This document shows positions 41,554 to 51,596 of a DNA stretch of 64,000 nt, in pieces (within the stretch, counting starts at the first letter, position 1; each line of letters begins with the position of its first letter). Made by a program: the position numbers and the translations under genes. This DNA comes from Rhodococcus yananensis (GTDB lineage Bacteria; Actinomycetota; Actinomycetes; Mycobacteriales; Mycobacteriaceae): positions 1 through 64,000 of the forward strand of contig NZ_JAIYEP010000004.1 of the NCBI RefSeq assembly GCF_020515525.1, in the 5' to 3' direction. Below the pieces are notes generated by a model. The model was not told where the DNA came from and searched no databases. It saw nothing but the letters and a program-made list of their open reading frames with translations.

Positions 41554-44343
41554 TCACGACGATGGATGAGGCAGGCCGGACGCGAGGAGCTGCGCGAGGT
41601 GGATGCCGCGACGGTCGGTGAGGTCGTCGAGTTGGGTGCGGCACGAATACCCGTCGGCGAGGATCACGGCGTCCGGGGACGCCGCTTCCACCGCGGGCAC
41701 CAGTTGCGTGTTCGCGACGGCAACCGACACCTCGTAGTGTCCACGCTCGACACCGAAATTGCCTGCCAGGCCGCAACACCCACCGAGTCGAGTGACGTCG
41801 GCACCGGCACGGCGGAGTAGCGCGGCATCGGTGTCCCACCCCATGACCGCGTGGTGGTGGCAGTGGGGTTGCGCGACGACGGTCACGCCATCCAGCGAGG
41901 GCTGCTGCCAGTCGCCGAGCAGTTCCGCGAGGGTGCGAGTGGAGTCCGCGACCACCCGGGCCGGTTCGGAACCGAGCAGTTCCACGGTGTCGGACCGCAG
42001 CACACCGGTGCACGACGGTTCGAGCCCGACGATGGGCGTTCCGGCACGGAAGAGTTCGGTGACGGTGCGCCCCAGCATCTTCCGTGCCGTGTCGAGCTGG
42101 CCGGTGGTGATCCACGTGAGCCCGCAGCACTGAGGACGATCGGTGATGCGTACGCGATAGCCGGCGGCCTCGAGCACCTCTACGGCAGCGACACCGACGT
42201 GCGGGGTGAAATGATCGGTGAAGGTGTCGACGAACAGCAGAACGGGCTCGCCGGTGCGCGACCGTTGCCGTGCAGTGGCGGTGAACCACTTCCTGAAGGT
42301 GGTGGTGGCGAACTGCGGGATGCGACGGCGACGGTCGAGTCCCGCAACCGTCAGGCCGGCCGACCGCGCACCCGGCAACCGGGTCAGCGTGTTGACGACG
42401 CCGGGCATTCGGGAGGCGAGCGCCGCCCACGTGGGGAGTCGGCCGAGCGTGTAGTGACTCATGGGACGGAGCCGCCCCTTGTACGTCTGGTGGAGCACCT
42501 CGGATTTCCACATGGCCATGTCGACTCCGGTGGGACAGTCCGATGCACACCCCTTGCAGGACAGGCACAGGTCGAGCGCGTCGTGCACCTCGGGTGACCG
42601 CCACGAATGGGTGACGAGACCGCCGTTGAGCATTTCCTGCAGGGCTCGGGCGCGACCGCGTGTGGAGTCCTTCTCCTCGCGGGTCGCCTGGTACGACGGA
42701 CACATGACACCGCCGACAGCGGTGGTGTCGGCACGGCACTTTCCGACACCGGTGCAACGATGCACGGCCCGGGTGAAGTCGCCGTCGTCGTCGCGGTACC
42801 GGAACCCGAGGTCGGTGCGCAGGGCACGCGCGGCCGGGACGCGCAGATCGGCGTCGACCGGCCGGGGGTCGACCAGGACCCCGGGATTGAGGATGTCGTC
42901 GGGATCGAACACGGCCTTGACCGCGCCGAACAATCGGATGGCCTCCGGCGAGTACATCAGCGGCAGCAGTTCGCTGCGGGCACGGCCGTCGCCGTGCTCC
43001 CCCGACATCGACCCACCGTACGACGACACGAGCTGTGCTGCGGAAAACAGGAATTCACGAAACATGCCCGGGATCTCGAGGGGGATGTCGAGGCGGATGT
43101 GAATGCATCCGTCGGCGAAGTGTCCGTACGGGAATCCGGTGATGCCGTAGCTGTCGAGCAGCTCGTCGAAATCGCGCAGGTAGTCGCCGAGCCGTTCGGG
43201 TGGGACGGCGGCATCCTCCCAGCCGGCGTGCGCGGGCAGCCCTTTCGGGCTGCGCCCGGACAACCCGGAGCCGTCTTCGCGGATCCGCCACAGCGCCGCG
43301 GCGCGCGAGGGGTCGTCCACCCGCAGACCGTCGACGGCGCCGGCGGACGCCACCAGGGTGTCGGAGCGCGCGCGGAGTTCGTCGGGATCGTCGCCGGCGA
43401 GTTCGACGAACAGCCAGGCGGCCCCGCCCGGCAGCGGCGGCACCGCGCCCGGGCCACGGCGGGTCCGGACGACGTCGACGATGCGCGAGTCGATGCCCTC
43501 GCAGGCCGTCGGACGGAACCGCAGCAACGTGTGTGCCGCGGAGCCGGCCGCGACGATGTCGGGATAGCCGAGCACGACGAGGGAACGCAGCGGAGCGTCG
43601 GCGACGAGCCGCACGGTGGCTCCGGTGACGACCCCGAGCGTGCCCTCGCTGCCGACGAGGAAGCGGTGCACGGCGAAACCGTTCTCGGGCAGCAGGTGTT
43701 CGAGGGCGTACCCGGACACCTGCCTGCCGAACCGGCCGAACTCGGTGCGGATCGTCGCCAGGTGACCACCGACGAGTTCACGCAGCGGGTCGAGCAGCGC
43801 ATCGTGGCCCGGTAGCGCGAGAGCGTGGCCGGTGCCGGTGAGCACGTCGAGTCCGACGACGTTGTCGGATGTGCGACCGTAGCCGAGTGCGCGGGCACCG
43901 CACGCGTTGTTGCCGATCATCCCGCCGATCGTGCAGCGGTTGTGGGTGGACGGGTCGGGACCGAACCGCAGGCCGTGGGGTGCCGCGGCGCGCTGCAGAT
44001 CCGCCTGGATCACACCGGGCTGCACCCGCGCGGTGCGCGCCTCCGGATCGACGTCGAGGACCCGTCCGAGATACCGGGAGAAGTCGAGAACCACACCGGT
44101 GCCGACGGCATTTCCGGCGAGCGACGTCCCGGTTCCCCGCGCGGTGAGCGGTATCCCGTCCCGGCGACACACGTCGAGCGTGGTGGCCACCTCGTCGACG
44201 CTGCGGGGGAACACGACCGCCGACGGCGGAACCCGATACAGCGAGGCGTCGGTCGAGTAGAGGGCGCGGGTGGTGGTGTCGTCGCGAACGTCGGAGACCC
44301 CGGCACGCCGCAGCGCACGCGCGATGGCCGACGAAGAGTCCAT
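41554..44343 (-). CDS. FAD-linked oxidase fused to Fe-S/CCG domains (D-lactate/glycolate dehydrogenase type)
   Basis: The product is 929 aa. The N-terminal half is a VAO-type FAD domain (PLTARGTGTSLAGNAVG, HNRCTIGGMIGNNACG, FLVGSEGTLGVVT) with the D-2-hydroxyacid dehydrogenase substrate domain (GEHGDGRARSELL). The C-terminal half carries Fe-S cysteines (CTGVGKC, CLSCKGCASDCP) and two CCG-type redox repeats (RPQCCGLTW, LGGCCGLAGNF). Such fused DLD-like proteins oxidise D-lactate or other 2-hydroxyacids and pass electrons to the quinone pool. The ATG at 44343 has no ribosome site but TAGCAT 8 nt upstream, so it is probably leaderless. It is divergent from the first emb gene. Confidence 0.87.
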   Translation of the reverse strand: MDSSSAIARALRRAGVSDVRDDTTTRALYSTDASLYRVPPSAVVFPRSVDEVATTLDVCRRDGIPLTARGTGTSLAGNAVGTGVVLDFSRYLGRVLDVDPEARTARVQPGVIQADLQRAAAPHGLRFGPDPSTHNRCTIGGMIGNNACGARALGYGRTSDNVVGLDVLTGTGHALALPGHDALLDPLRELVGGHLATIRTEFGRFGRQVSGYALEHLLPENGFAVHRFLVGSEGTLGVVTGATVRLVADAPLRSLVVLGYPDIVAAGSAAHTLLRFRPTACEGIDSRIVDVVRTRRGPGAVPPLPGGAAWLFVELAGDDPDELRARSDTLVASAGAVDGLRVDDPSRAAALWRIREDGSGLSGRSPKGLPAHAGWEDAAVPPERLGDYLRDFDELLDSYGITGFPYGHFADGCIHIRLDIPLEIPGMFREFLFSAAQLVSSYGGSMSGEHGDGRARSELLPLMYSPEAIRLFGAVKAVFDPDDILNPGVLVDPRPVDADLRVPAARALRTDLGFRYRDDDGDFTRAVHRCTGVGKCRADTTAVGGVMCPSYQATREEKDSTRGRARALQEMLNGGLVTHSWRSPEVHDALDLCLSCKGCASDCPTGVDMAMWKSEVLHQTYKGRLRPMSHYTLGRLPTWAALASRMPGVVNTLTRLPGARSAGLTVAGLDRRRRIPQFATTTFRKWFTATARQRSRTGEPVLLFVDTFTDHFTPHVGVAAVEVLEAAGYRVRITDRPQCCGLTWITTGQLDTARKMLGRTVTELFRAGTPIVGLEPSCTGVLRSDTVELLGSEPARVVADSTRTLAELLGDWQQPSLDGVTVVAQPHCHHHAVMGWDTDAALLRRAGADVTRLGGCCGLAGNFGVERGHYEVSVAVANTQLVPAVEAASPDAVILADGYSCRTQLDDLTDRRGIHLAQLLASGLPHPSS

Positions 44344-44351
44344 GGGTGTCG

Positions 44352-44357
44352 ATGCTA
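44352..44357 (-). promoter_or_regulatory. -10 box (TAGCAT) of the FAD/Fe-S oxidase gene
   Basis: Read on the minus strand, TAGCATCG is followed so that the ATG at 44343 is 8 nt from the hexamer. The same octamer precedes both emb genes. Confidence 0.5.
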
Positions 44358-44495
44358 GTGCTGTGATCGCATGTGCCGGATGGGGTCGCGGATACCCGTC
44401 CGGATTGCGCTCGGGTGCCGCCGACCGGTTCCTCCGGGTCGCGGGTCCACCGACACCCCCGCGCACGCCTGTCCCGTCAACCCTCCGCGCTCGCC

Positions 44496-44501
44496 TAGCA
44501 T
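44496..44501 (+). promoter_or_regulatory. -10 box (TAGCAT) of the first emb gene
   Basis: TAGCAT is followed after exactly 8 nt by the GTG at 44510, with no ribosome site. It fits a leaderless mRNA. Confidence 0.5.
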
Positions 44502-44509
44502 CGTTGCTT

Positions 44510-47500
44510 GTGCCCGCCGACTCCCGTTCGCCCGTTACGTCCGCATCGACGGCTGCGCCGAATCGCCTCCGCGCCGCACGACTGATCGCGGTCGTCTCGG
44601 GGCTGCTCGGGTTCGTGCTCGCACTCACGATTCCGTTCCTGCCGGTGCGGCAGGAGGTCGCGGCGGTGCAGTGGCCGCAGAACGGCCGATTCGACAGCAT
44701 CGATGCACCGCTCGTCACCTACACACCGTTGACGTTGCGGGTCAGCGTGCCGTGCTCGGCCGTCACCGCCCTCGGCGAGAACGGCGGCACGGTGATGTCG
44801 ACGGTGCCGTCCGGTGCACCGGACGCAACCGCGAACGCCCTGGTGATCCGTGCGGTGCCGGGTGAGGACGGTGAGCCGGGGACGATCGAGGCGATCCTGC
44901 GCAATTCCGTGCTCGTATCGGTTCCGATCGGTGATCCGTGCACCGCGGTGACGGTCGCCTCGAACTCGGAACGGACAGCGGCGGAGATCGTCGGTGCCCG
45001 CTCCCCCGTCGCCACGACCGTCGACGGGGACGTGCGGCCACAGATGGTCGGGGTGTTCTCCGACCTCGACGGTGAGACGGGGACCCTCGTCGACGACAGC
45101 GAATCCGAACGACTGTCGGTGCGTGCCGAACTGGATTCCCGGTTCACGTCGACACCCACGACCCTGAAACTCGTCGTGATGGTGCTGTGCGCCCTCGCGA
45201 CGCTGGTGTCGCTGGTGGCACTGCACCGGGTCGACGGAGCCGATGGTCGACGCGCACGCCGGTTCCTTCCCGCGCGGTGGTGGCGGTTCACCGTCGTCGA
45301 CGCGGTGGCCGTCGGAACCCTGCTGCTGTGGCATGTGATCGGCGCGAACACCTCCGACGACGGCTACATCCTCAACATGGCGCGAGTGTCCGGCGACGCC
45401 GGATACATGGCCAACTACTACCGCTGGTTCGGGGTGCCCGAGGCACCGTTCGGCTGGTACTACGACGTCCTGGTGCTGTTCGCGAAGGTGTCGACGGCAA
45501 GCCTGTGGATGCGGATCCCCACGCTGATAGCGGCGATCCTGTGCTGGATGGTCGTCAGCCGCGAGGTCATCCCCCGACTGGGGGTGGCGGTGCGCCGCAA
45601 CCGGGTGGCGTTGTGGACGGCCGCGCTGGTGTTCCTCGCCTTCTGGCTGCCCTACAACAACGGGCTGCGACCCGAACCGATCATCGCCGTCGGCGCACTG
45701 CTGACCTGGTGCTCCGTCGAGCGGGCGATCGCGACCGGTCGGATGCTGCCGGCGGCGATCGCCGTTCTGATCGCCGCGTTCTCCCTCGCCGCCGGGCCCA
45801 CCGGCCTGATCTGCGTGGCGGCACTGCTCGCCGGTGCCCGTCCGCTGTTGCGGGTCCTCGCCGCACGGCGGGCGACGGTGGGAACGTTGTCGCAGATCGC
45901 GCCGCTCCTCGCCGCGGGAACCGTGGTGATGATCGCGGTGTTCGCCGACCAGACCCTCGCGACCGTGATGGAGGCGACGCGAGTGCGTTCCGCGGTCGGC
46001 CCGAACGTGCCGTGGTTCGAGGAGCGCCTCCGGTGGGACGCGCTGCTGACGGTCGCCCCCGACGGTTCACTCGCCCGACGGTTCGGCGTGTTCGTGATGC
46101 TGTTGTGCCTGGTGGTCTGCGTGATGCTGGTGTTGCGTCGGGGCAGGGTTCCGGGCAGCGCGATCGGTCCGTCCCGCCGCATCCTCGGGATCGTCTTCGC
46201 GTCGCTGCTGCTGATGATGCTCACCCCCACCAAATGGACACATCATTTCGGGGTGTACGCGGGGCTGGCGGCGTCGGTGGCGGCCCTCGCCGCGGTCGGG
46301 GTGGGCGCCGCCGGCATCCGGTCGGCCCGCAACCGTGCCCTGTTCACCGCCGGTGTGCTGTTCGTGCTCACCATGTCGTTCACCGGAACGAACGGCTGGT
46401 GGTACGTGTCGAGCTACGGGGTGCCGTGGTGGGACAAACCACCGTCGATCTCCGGTTTCGCGTTCTCCACGGCGCTGCTGGCGCTGACGGTGCTCGCGCT
46501 GGCGGTCGCCGCGTGGTTCCACCTGCGTGAGCCGTTCACGACACCGTCCCCGGAGCCGGAACGCACCGGGTGGATCCGTGCGGCGACGTCGGCGCCGCTG
46601 ACCGTCGTCGCGGCCGCCGTCGTCCTGTTCGAAGTGCTGTCGCTGGTCAAGGGCGCGGTCGCACAGTACCCGGCGTACTCGATCGCCAAATCGAACGTCG
46701 CGGCGTTGCGCGGCGACACGTGCGGGCTCGCCGAGGACGTGCTGGTGGAGACCGACCCCAACGCCGGCCTGCTGGCCCCGCTCGACTCGACGGTCGCCGA
46801 CGCGCTCGGCGCCGGACGCAACACCGGCTTCACCCCCGACGGTGTCGCGTCCGACCTGACCGCGGACGCCGAGACCACCGTGGCGGGCGGCGCGAACACC
46901 GTCGACCCGGACGAGGGCGGCACCAGCACGTCGACGACCGCAGGCACCGGTGGCGGGCAGCGCGGCGACGAAGGCATCAACGGCAGCACCGTGCATCTGC
47001 CGTTCGGGCTCGATCCGGCGCGCGTTCCCGTCCTGGGCAGCCACCGCGGCGGCGTGCAGCAGGACGCCGAACTCGAGTCCGGTTGGTACGTGCTTCCCGA
47101 GCGCAGCGACGCCACACCGCTGTTGGTGGTGAGCGTCGCCGGGCGTGTCCGGTACGTCGATCCGGACGGGGTGATCACACCGGGTCAGGAGGTGCTGTTC
47201 GAGTTCGGTGAGATCACCGACGACGGTGTGCGTGTCCTCGGTGATGCCTCGCCCGTCGACATCGGGCCGTCCCCGTCGTGGCGCAATCTACGGGTACCCA
47301 CCGATACGGTTCCGGCGGACGCCGACGCGGTCCGTCTCGTCGTGCGCGACGGGGACCTGGCGCCGGACCAATGGGTGGCGCTGACCCCGCCCCGGCTCCC
47401 GCGGCTCGCGACGCTGCAGGACACGGTCGGATCCGATGCCCCCGTGCTACTGGACTGGTCGGTGGGCCTCGCGTTCCCGTGCCAACGTCCGTTCGGTCAC

Positions 47501-47806
47501 CGCGACGGTGTCGCGGAGGTCCCCGAGTACCGGATCCTGCCGGACCGGGTCGGTGCCGACGCCACCAACGGCTGGCAGGACGACATCGGGGGTGGTCCGC
47601 TCGGATGGATCCCGCTGCTGCTGACCGCGGAAACGGTGCCCACCTATCTGGATCAGGACTGGGACCGGGACTGGGGTTCGCTGGAACGGTACGCACCGAT
47701 CGATCCGGGTGCCGGCCCCGCCGACGTCCACGTCGAGGAGGTCACCCGATGGGGGCTGTGGACACCCGGGGAGATCCGCGACGGCGTACCCGACCTGCTC
47801 GAGTGA
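44510..47806 (+). CDS. Arabinosyltransferase, EmbA/B/C family (first copy)
   Basis: The product is 1098 aa, the size of mycobacterial Emb proteins. About 13-15 membrane helices are predicted. The GT-C acidic motif is in GANTSDDGYILNMARV (Asp283-Asp284). YYRWFGVPEAPFGWYYD, WLPYNNGLRPEP and TPTKWTHHFGVYAG are family-typical loops, and the C-terminal ~350 residues are an extracellular carbohydrate-binding region (WRNLRVP, LDWSVGLAFPCQRPFGHRDG). It polymerises arabinan from decaprenyl-phospho-arabinose and is the target class of ethambutol. The start is a GTG at 44510, probably leaderless. Which of EmbA, B or C it matches best cannot be settled by eye. Confidence 0.92.
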   Translation: MPADSRSPVTSASTAAPNRLRAARLIAVVSGLLGFVLALTIPFLPVRQEVAAVQWPQNGRFDSIDAPLVTYTPLTLRVSVPCSAVTALGENGGTVMSTVPSGAPDATANALVIRAVPGEDGEPGTIEAILRNSVLVSVPIGDPCTAVTVASNSERTAAEIVGARSPVATTVDGDVRPQMVGVFSDLDGETGTLVDDSESERLSVRAELDSRFTSTPTTLKLVVMVLCALATLVSLVALHRVDGADGRRARRFLPARWWRFTVVDAVAVGTLLLWHVIGANTSDDGYILNMARVSGDAGYMANYYRWFGVPEAPFGWYYDVLVLFAKVSTASLWMRIPTLIAAILCWMVVSREVIPRLGVAVRRNRVALWTAALVFLAFWLPYNNGLRPEPIIAVGALLTWCSVERAIATGRMLPAAIAVLIAAFSLAAGPTGLICVAALLAGARPLLRVLAARRATVGTLSQIAPLLAAGTVVMIAVFADQTLATVMEATRVRSAVGPNVPWFEERLRWDALLTVAPDGSLARRFGVFVMLLCLVVCVMLVLRRGRVPGSAIGPSRRILGIVFASLLLMMLTPTKWTHHFGVYAGLAASVAALAAVGVGAAGIRSARNRALFTAGVLFVLTMSFTGTNGWWYVSSYGVPWWDKPPSISGFAFSTALLALTVLALAVAAWFHLREPFTTPSPEPERTGWIRAATSAPLTVVAAAVVLFEVLSLVKGAVAQYPAYSIAKSNVAALRGDTCGLAEDVLVETDPNAGLLAPLDSTVADALGAGRNTGFTPDGVASDLTADAETTVAGGANTVDPDEGGTSTSTTAGTGGGQRGDEGINGSTVHLPFGLDPARVPVLGSHRGGVQQDAELESGWYVLPERSDATPLLVVSVAGRVRYVDPDGVITPGQEVLFEFGEITDDGVRVLGDASPVDIGPSPSWRNLRVPTDTVPADADAVRLVVRDGDLAPDQWVALTPPRLPRLATLQDTVGSDAPVLLDWSVGLAFPCQRPFGHRDGVAEVPEYRILPDRVGADATNGWQDDIGGGPLGWIPLLLTAETVPTYLDQDWDRDWGSLERYAPIDPGAGPADVHVEEVTRWGLWTPGEIRDGVPDLLE

Positions 47807-47877
47807 ACGCCACCCGGACGGGTGACGCCGCGTCCCGCGGTCGATGAGGGAGAGTGCCGCCGCGAAGCGCCGCCGGA

Positions 47878-47883
47878 TAGCAT
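47878..47883 (+). promoter_or_regulatory. -10 box (TAGCAT) of the second emb gene
   Basis: TAGCAT is followed after exactly 8 nt by the GTG at 47892. The TAGCATCG octamer and spacing are the same as before the first copy. So the second emb gene has its own leaderless-type promoter 70 nt after the first stop. Confidence 0.5.
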
Positions 47884-47891
47884 CGTCACCC

Positions 47892-50800
47892 GTGCCCGAC
47901 GACGCGACACCCGACACCACCCCTCCCGTGACCGCAACCGCCCTGCTCGGCGAGGATCTGCGCGAGCGGTACCGGACGGCGCGGCTCATCGCCGTCGTCG
48001 CGGGACTGATCGGCGTCGTGTGTGCCCTCGCCACCCCGTTCCTGCCGGTCAAGGTCACCGAGGCGTCGCTGTCGTGGCCGCAGAACGGCTCGGTCACCGA
48101 CGTCGAAGCTCCGCTGATGTCGCAGGTGCCGCGGCAACTGTCCGCGACCGTGCCGTGCAGCGCCGTCGCCCAGTTGCCACCGACCGGTGGGATGCTCCTG
48201 GCTACGGCACCGACGGACGGGCAGGACGCCGCACTCAACGCCATGTTCGTGCGTGTCGGCGACAACGTCGACGTGCTCGACCGCAACGTGGTGGTCGCGT
48301 CCGCGCCGCGCACCGAGGTCGAGTCCGGTGCGTGCCGCGAGATCCGGATCTTCTCCGACGCCGACCGCACCACCGCCGAGTTCACGGGCCTGACCGACGA
48401 GAACGGCACCGCGCGGGCCGGAGAATTGACCGGGGATCTGCGTCCCGTCGTCGTCGGCGTGTTCAGCGACCTGAGCACCGATGTTCCCGGCCTGTCCGTC
48501 ACCGTCGACATCGATTCGCGGTTCTCGTCGTCGCCGACCGTGGTGAAGAGCCTGGCGATGCTCCTGGCGGTGTTGTCGACGGCGCTGGCGCTGTGGTCGC
48601 TGGCGCGCCTCGACGGCACCGACGGTCGGGGGCACCGGCGTTTCCTGCCCGCACGCTGGTGGAGGTTCACCGGTGTCGACGCGGTCGTCGTGGGTGTCCT
48701 CGCCGGCTGGCATTTCTTCGGCGCGAACACGTCCGACGACGGGTATCTGCTGACGATGGCCCGGGTCTCCGATCATGCCGGCTACATGGCGAACTACTTC
48801 CGGTGGTTCGGGGTCCCCGAGGCACCGTTCGGCTGGTACTACGACGTGCTCGCCGTGTTCGCGAAGGTGTCGACGGCCAGCCCGTGGATGCGGCTGCCCG
48901 CGTTGATCGCCGGGATCCTGTGCTGGATGGTGATCAGCCGCGAGGTGGTGCCGCGCCTCGGCCGGGCCGTGCGACGCAACCGCATCGCCCTGTGGACCGG
49001 CGGCATGGTGTTCCTCGCGTTCTGGCTTCCCTTCAACAACGGTCTGCGTCCCGAACCGATCGTCGCGGTCGGTGCGCTGTTGACGTGGTGCTCGATCGAA
49101 CGGGCCATCGCGACGGGCCGGTTGCTGCCCGCCGCGACCGCGGTGATCATCGGCGCGTTCACTCTCGCCGCCGCCCCCACCGGACTGATGTGCGTCGCGG
49201 CGCTCATCGCGGGTGTGCGCCCGCTGACCCGCATCGTCGTGCGCAGACACCGCGAGGTGGGGGCACTGCCGCTGCTCGCCCCGATCGCCGCGGCCGGACT
49301 GTTGGTTCTCGTCGTCGTGTTCGCCGACCAGTCGTTCGCGGCGGTCATGGAGGCGACACGGGTGCGCACCATCATCGGCCCGAACGAGGAGTGGTGGAAC
49401 GACTTCCTCCGCTACTACTACCTGATGGTGCAGACCGTCGACGGGTCGCTGTCGCGACGCTTCGCGTTCCTCGTCATGATCCTGTGCCTGTTCACGTCGC
49501 TGCTGGTGTTGCTGCGGCGCCGGCGTGTCCCGGGTGTCGCGGTGAGCCCGACGTGGCGGCTGATCGGCATCGTGTTCGGCACGATGTTCTTCATGATGTT
49601 CAACCCCACGAAGTGGACCCATCACTTCGGGGCGTACGCGGGTATCGCCGGGTCCCTGGCCGCGGTCACCGCGGTGCTGGTGTCGGCGCAGGCCCTGCGG
49701 TCGCGGCGCAATCGCACGATCTTCCTCGCCGGACTGTTGTTCGTCCTCGCCGTGTCGTTCGCCGGTATCAACGGCTGGTGGTACGTGTCGAGCTACGGCA
49801 TCCCCTGGTTCGACAAGACCGTGTCGCTGAAGGGCTACCAGTCGTCCACGTTGTTCCTGATCCTGTTCGGGGCGGCGCTGGTGCTCGTCGCATGGCAGTA
49901 CCTGCGGGAGGGGTACGCGCCGCCACCGGAGAAGGAGACGACGAAGAAGGGCCGTCGGATCCGCACGTTCGCTGCGGCACCGCTGACGGTGGTCGCGGCG
50001 GCGATGGTGCTGTTCGAGGTGCTGTCGCTGCTCAAGGGCGCGGTGTCGCAGTATCCGGCGTATTCGCTGGCGCGATCCAACATCGAGGCGGTGACCGGGC
50101 AGACGTGCGGGCTCGCCACCGACGTGCTGGTCGAGTCCGATCCGAACGCGGGACGGCTCGAACCGATCGTCGACCCGGCGAACCCGCCGGCGGACGGAGA
50201 CCCCCTCGCCGGCAGCGAACCGGTCGGCTTCTCGCCCGACGGTGTCCCGTCCGATCTCACCGCCGACTACGTGGAGGTCAAACCCGGCCAGGGCAACACC
50301 GACACCCAGACCGTCGGCGTCACCTTCGAGACGGGTGCGGGCGGCGGCACCACCGGCGGGTCCGGGGCGGAGACCGTCAACGGCAGCACCGTCAAGCTGC
50401 CGTTCGGGCTGGACCCCGCCGTCACCCCGGTGCTCGGCAGCTATCAGAACGGCATCCAGGAGCCGGCGCGGCTCACATCCAGCTGGTACGCGTTGCCCGA
50501 GCGCAGCGACGACGCACCGCTGATCGCGATCTCCGCGGCGGGACGCATCTGGTCGTACGACGACACCGGTGCCCTCACCTACGGGCAGTCGCTTCTGCTC
50601 GAATACGGCGTGCGGCAGGCCGACGGCAGCGTCGACGTGCAGGGCAGCTATCTGCCCCGCGATATCGGCCCCGCGCCGTCGTGGCGGAACCTGCGCGTGC
50701 CGATCGCAGACCTGCCGGAGGACACGAACGCGGTGCGGATCGTCGCGAACGACCCGAACCTGACCGGCGATCAGTGGTTGGCGTTCACGCCACCGCGCGT

Positions 50801-51197
50801 CCCGCAGCTCGTCACGCTGAACGACGACATCGGCTCGGAGCAGCCGGTGCTGCTGGACTGGGCGGTGGGCCTGCAGTTCCCGTGTCAACGCCCGTTCGAC
50901 CATCGGTACGGGGTGGCGGAGATGCCGAACTACCGGATCCTGCCGGACCGGCCGCTCGCGGTGTCCTCCACCGACACGTGGCAGGCCGCGGAGAACGGTG
51001 GGCCCCTCGGATTCACCGAGGTCCTCGCCCGACCCGAAGCGATCCCCACGTATCTGGAGGACGACTGGGCCCGCGACTGGGGTTCGCTCGAACGGTACGT
51101 ACGGTTCTATCCCGATGCGGTTCCCGCGCAGATCGACACCGTCGAGGTGACCCGATCCGGGTGGTGGAATCCCGGTCCGCTGCGGGTCTACGAGTAG
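47892..51197 (+). CDS. Arabinosyltransferase, EmbA/B/C family (second copy)
   Basis: The product is 1101 aa and is clearly paralogous to the previous gene along its whole length (for example GANTSDDGYLLTMARV with Asp282-Asp283, FRWFGVPEAPFGWYYD, NPTKWTHHFGAYAG). Tandem emb genes arise by duplication; mycobacteria have three (embCAB), and only two lie here. The product builds the branched arabinan of arabinogalactan or lipoarabinomannan. I chose the GTG at 47892 over the ATG at 47844, because the -10 box lies between them. A family A palindrome follows 46 nt after the stop. Confidence 0.92.
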   Translation: MPDDATPDTTPPVTATALLGEDLRERYRTARLIAVVAGLIGVVCALATPFLPVKVTEASLSWPQNGSVTDVEAPLMSQVPRQLSATVPCSAVAQLPPTGGMLLATAPTDGQDAALNAMFVRVGDNVDVLDRNVVVASAPRTEVESGACREIRIFSDADRTTAEFTGLTDENGTARAGELTGDLRPVVVGVFSDLSTDVPGLSVTVDIDSRFSSSPTVVKSLAMLLAVLSTALALWSLARLDGTDGRGHRRFLPARWWRFTGVDAVVVGVLAGWHFFGANTSDDGYLLTMARVSDHAGYMANYFRWFGVPEAPFGWYYDVLAVFAKVSTASPWMRLPALIAGILCWMVISREVVPRLGRAVRRNRIALWTGGMVFLAFWLPFNNGLRPEPIVAVGALLTWCSIERAIATGRLLPAATAVIIGAFTLAAAPTGLMCVAALIAGVRPLTRIVVRRHREVGALPLLAPIAAAGLLVLVVVFADQSFAAVMEATRVRTIIGPNEEWWNDFLRYYYLMVQTVDGSLSRRFAFLVMILCLFTSLLVLLRRRRVPGVAVSPTWRLIGIVFGTMFFMMFNPTKWTHHFGAYAGIAGSLAAVTAVLVSAQALRSRRNRTIFLAGLLFVLAVSFAGINGWWYVSSYGIPWFDKTVSLKGYQSSTLFLILFGAALVLVAWQYLREGYAPPPEKETTKKGRRIRTFAAAPLTVVAAAMVLFEVLSLLKGAVSQYPAYSLARSNIEAVTGQTCGLATDVLVESDPNAGRLEPIVDPANPPADGDPLAGSEPVGFSPDGVPSDLTADYVEVKPGQGNTDTQTVGVTFETGAGGGTTGGSGAETVNGSTVKLPFGLDPAVTPVLGSYQNGIQEPARLTSSWYALPERSDDAPLIAISAAGRIWSYDDTGALTYGQSLLLEYGVRQADGSVDVQGSYLPRDIGPAPSWRNLRVPIADLPEDTNAVRIVANDPNLTGDQWLAFTPPRVPQLVTLNDDIGSEQPVLLDWAVGLQFPCQRPFDHRYGVAEMPNYRILPDRPLAVSSTDTWQAAENGGPLGFTEVLARPEAIPTYLEDDWARDWGSLERYVRFYPDAVPAQIDTVEVTRSGWWNPGPLRVYE

Positions 51198-51243
51198 GAC
51201 ACCGGCCTGCTCGGACCTGCGCGGAGACTCCTGCCGGAGAGCT

Positions 51244-51294
51244 GAGCGAGTGTATCGCTCGCTCGATCGAGTCGAGTGAGCGATACATTCGCTC
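51244..51294. terminator. Palindrome, copy 2 of repeat family A
   Basis: Arms at 51244-51264 and 51274-51294 pair over 21 positions with two G-T wobbles and a 9-nt loop. Each arm differs from the copy at 11381-11431 by one base, and both changes keep pairing possible in RNA. It lies 46 nt after the second emb stop and probably ends that transcript. Confidence 0.7.
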
Positions 51295-51353
51295 GCGCCG
51301 CGGACTCACTCGCGCCGCGGACTCACTCGTGCCGCGGACTCACTCGTGCCGCG
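51294..51353. repeat. 17-nt tandem repeat, about 3.5 units
   Basis: Units CGCGCCGCGGACTCACT (51294-51310, 51311-51327), CGTGCCGCGGACTCACT (51328-51344) and a partial unit (51345-51353) follow directly on the palindrome arm. Each unit contains CCGCGG. No function is evident. Confidence 0.85.
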
Positions 51354-51364
51354 AGCCGCACGAG

Positions 51365-51396
51365 GGTCGTAGGACCCCGAGCCTCGAGGTCGTAGG
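51365..51396 (+). promoter_or_regulatory. Direct repeat GGTCGTAGG x2, candidate BenR site
   Basis: GGTCGTAGG occurs at 51365-51373 and 51388-51396, 23 nt apart start to start, about 200 nt upstream of benA. LuxR-type activators often bind repeated half-sites upstream of their promoter. The link to BenR is inferred. Confidence 0.3.
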
Positions 51397-51596
51397 TATC
51401 ACTAGGCATTCCCCCGGTGTGACGACAGACACAGCCTGGCATCGTGGAACCAACGCCGGACACAGCCCCGTTCGAGCGGACCGGACAACCCCGCGCACGA
51501 CAACCGACGCAGCCCGTCGATTGCCATCGGGATCGGAACCGCGCATACACAGGGCGCCGCCCGCGTCGGGAACGACGCCGATACTGGAGGACCCCC

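Larger units (their letters stand above)
51198..51596. other. Intergenic region upstream of the ben operon
   Basis: This 399-nt gap holds the palindrome at 51244-51294, the 17-nt tandem repeat at 51294-51353, a direct repeat at 51365-51396 and the ben promoter. I saw no coding sequence. The exact -10 of benA could not be fixed; TGGAGG a few bases before the ATG at 51597 is its ribosome site. Confidence 0.7.

Noticed and set aside
47886-50903. 1005-aa minus-strand open frame opposite the second emb gene
   Set aside because: Composition is typical of antisense high-GC frames (His/Arg/Asp/Gly runs), and the plus strand encodes an obvious arabinosyltransferase.
51294-51353. CRISPR array
   Set aside because: The repeats are short (17 nt) and directly adjacent with no spacers, and no cas genes are present in the window.
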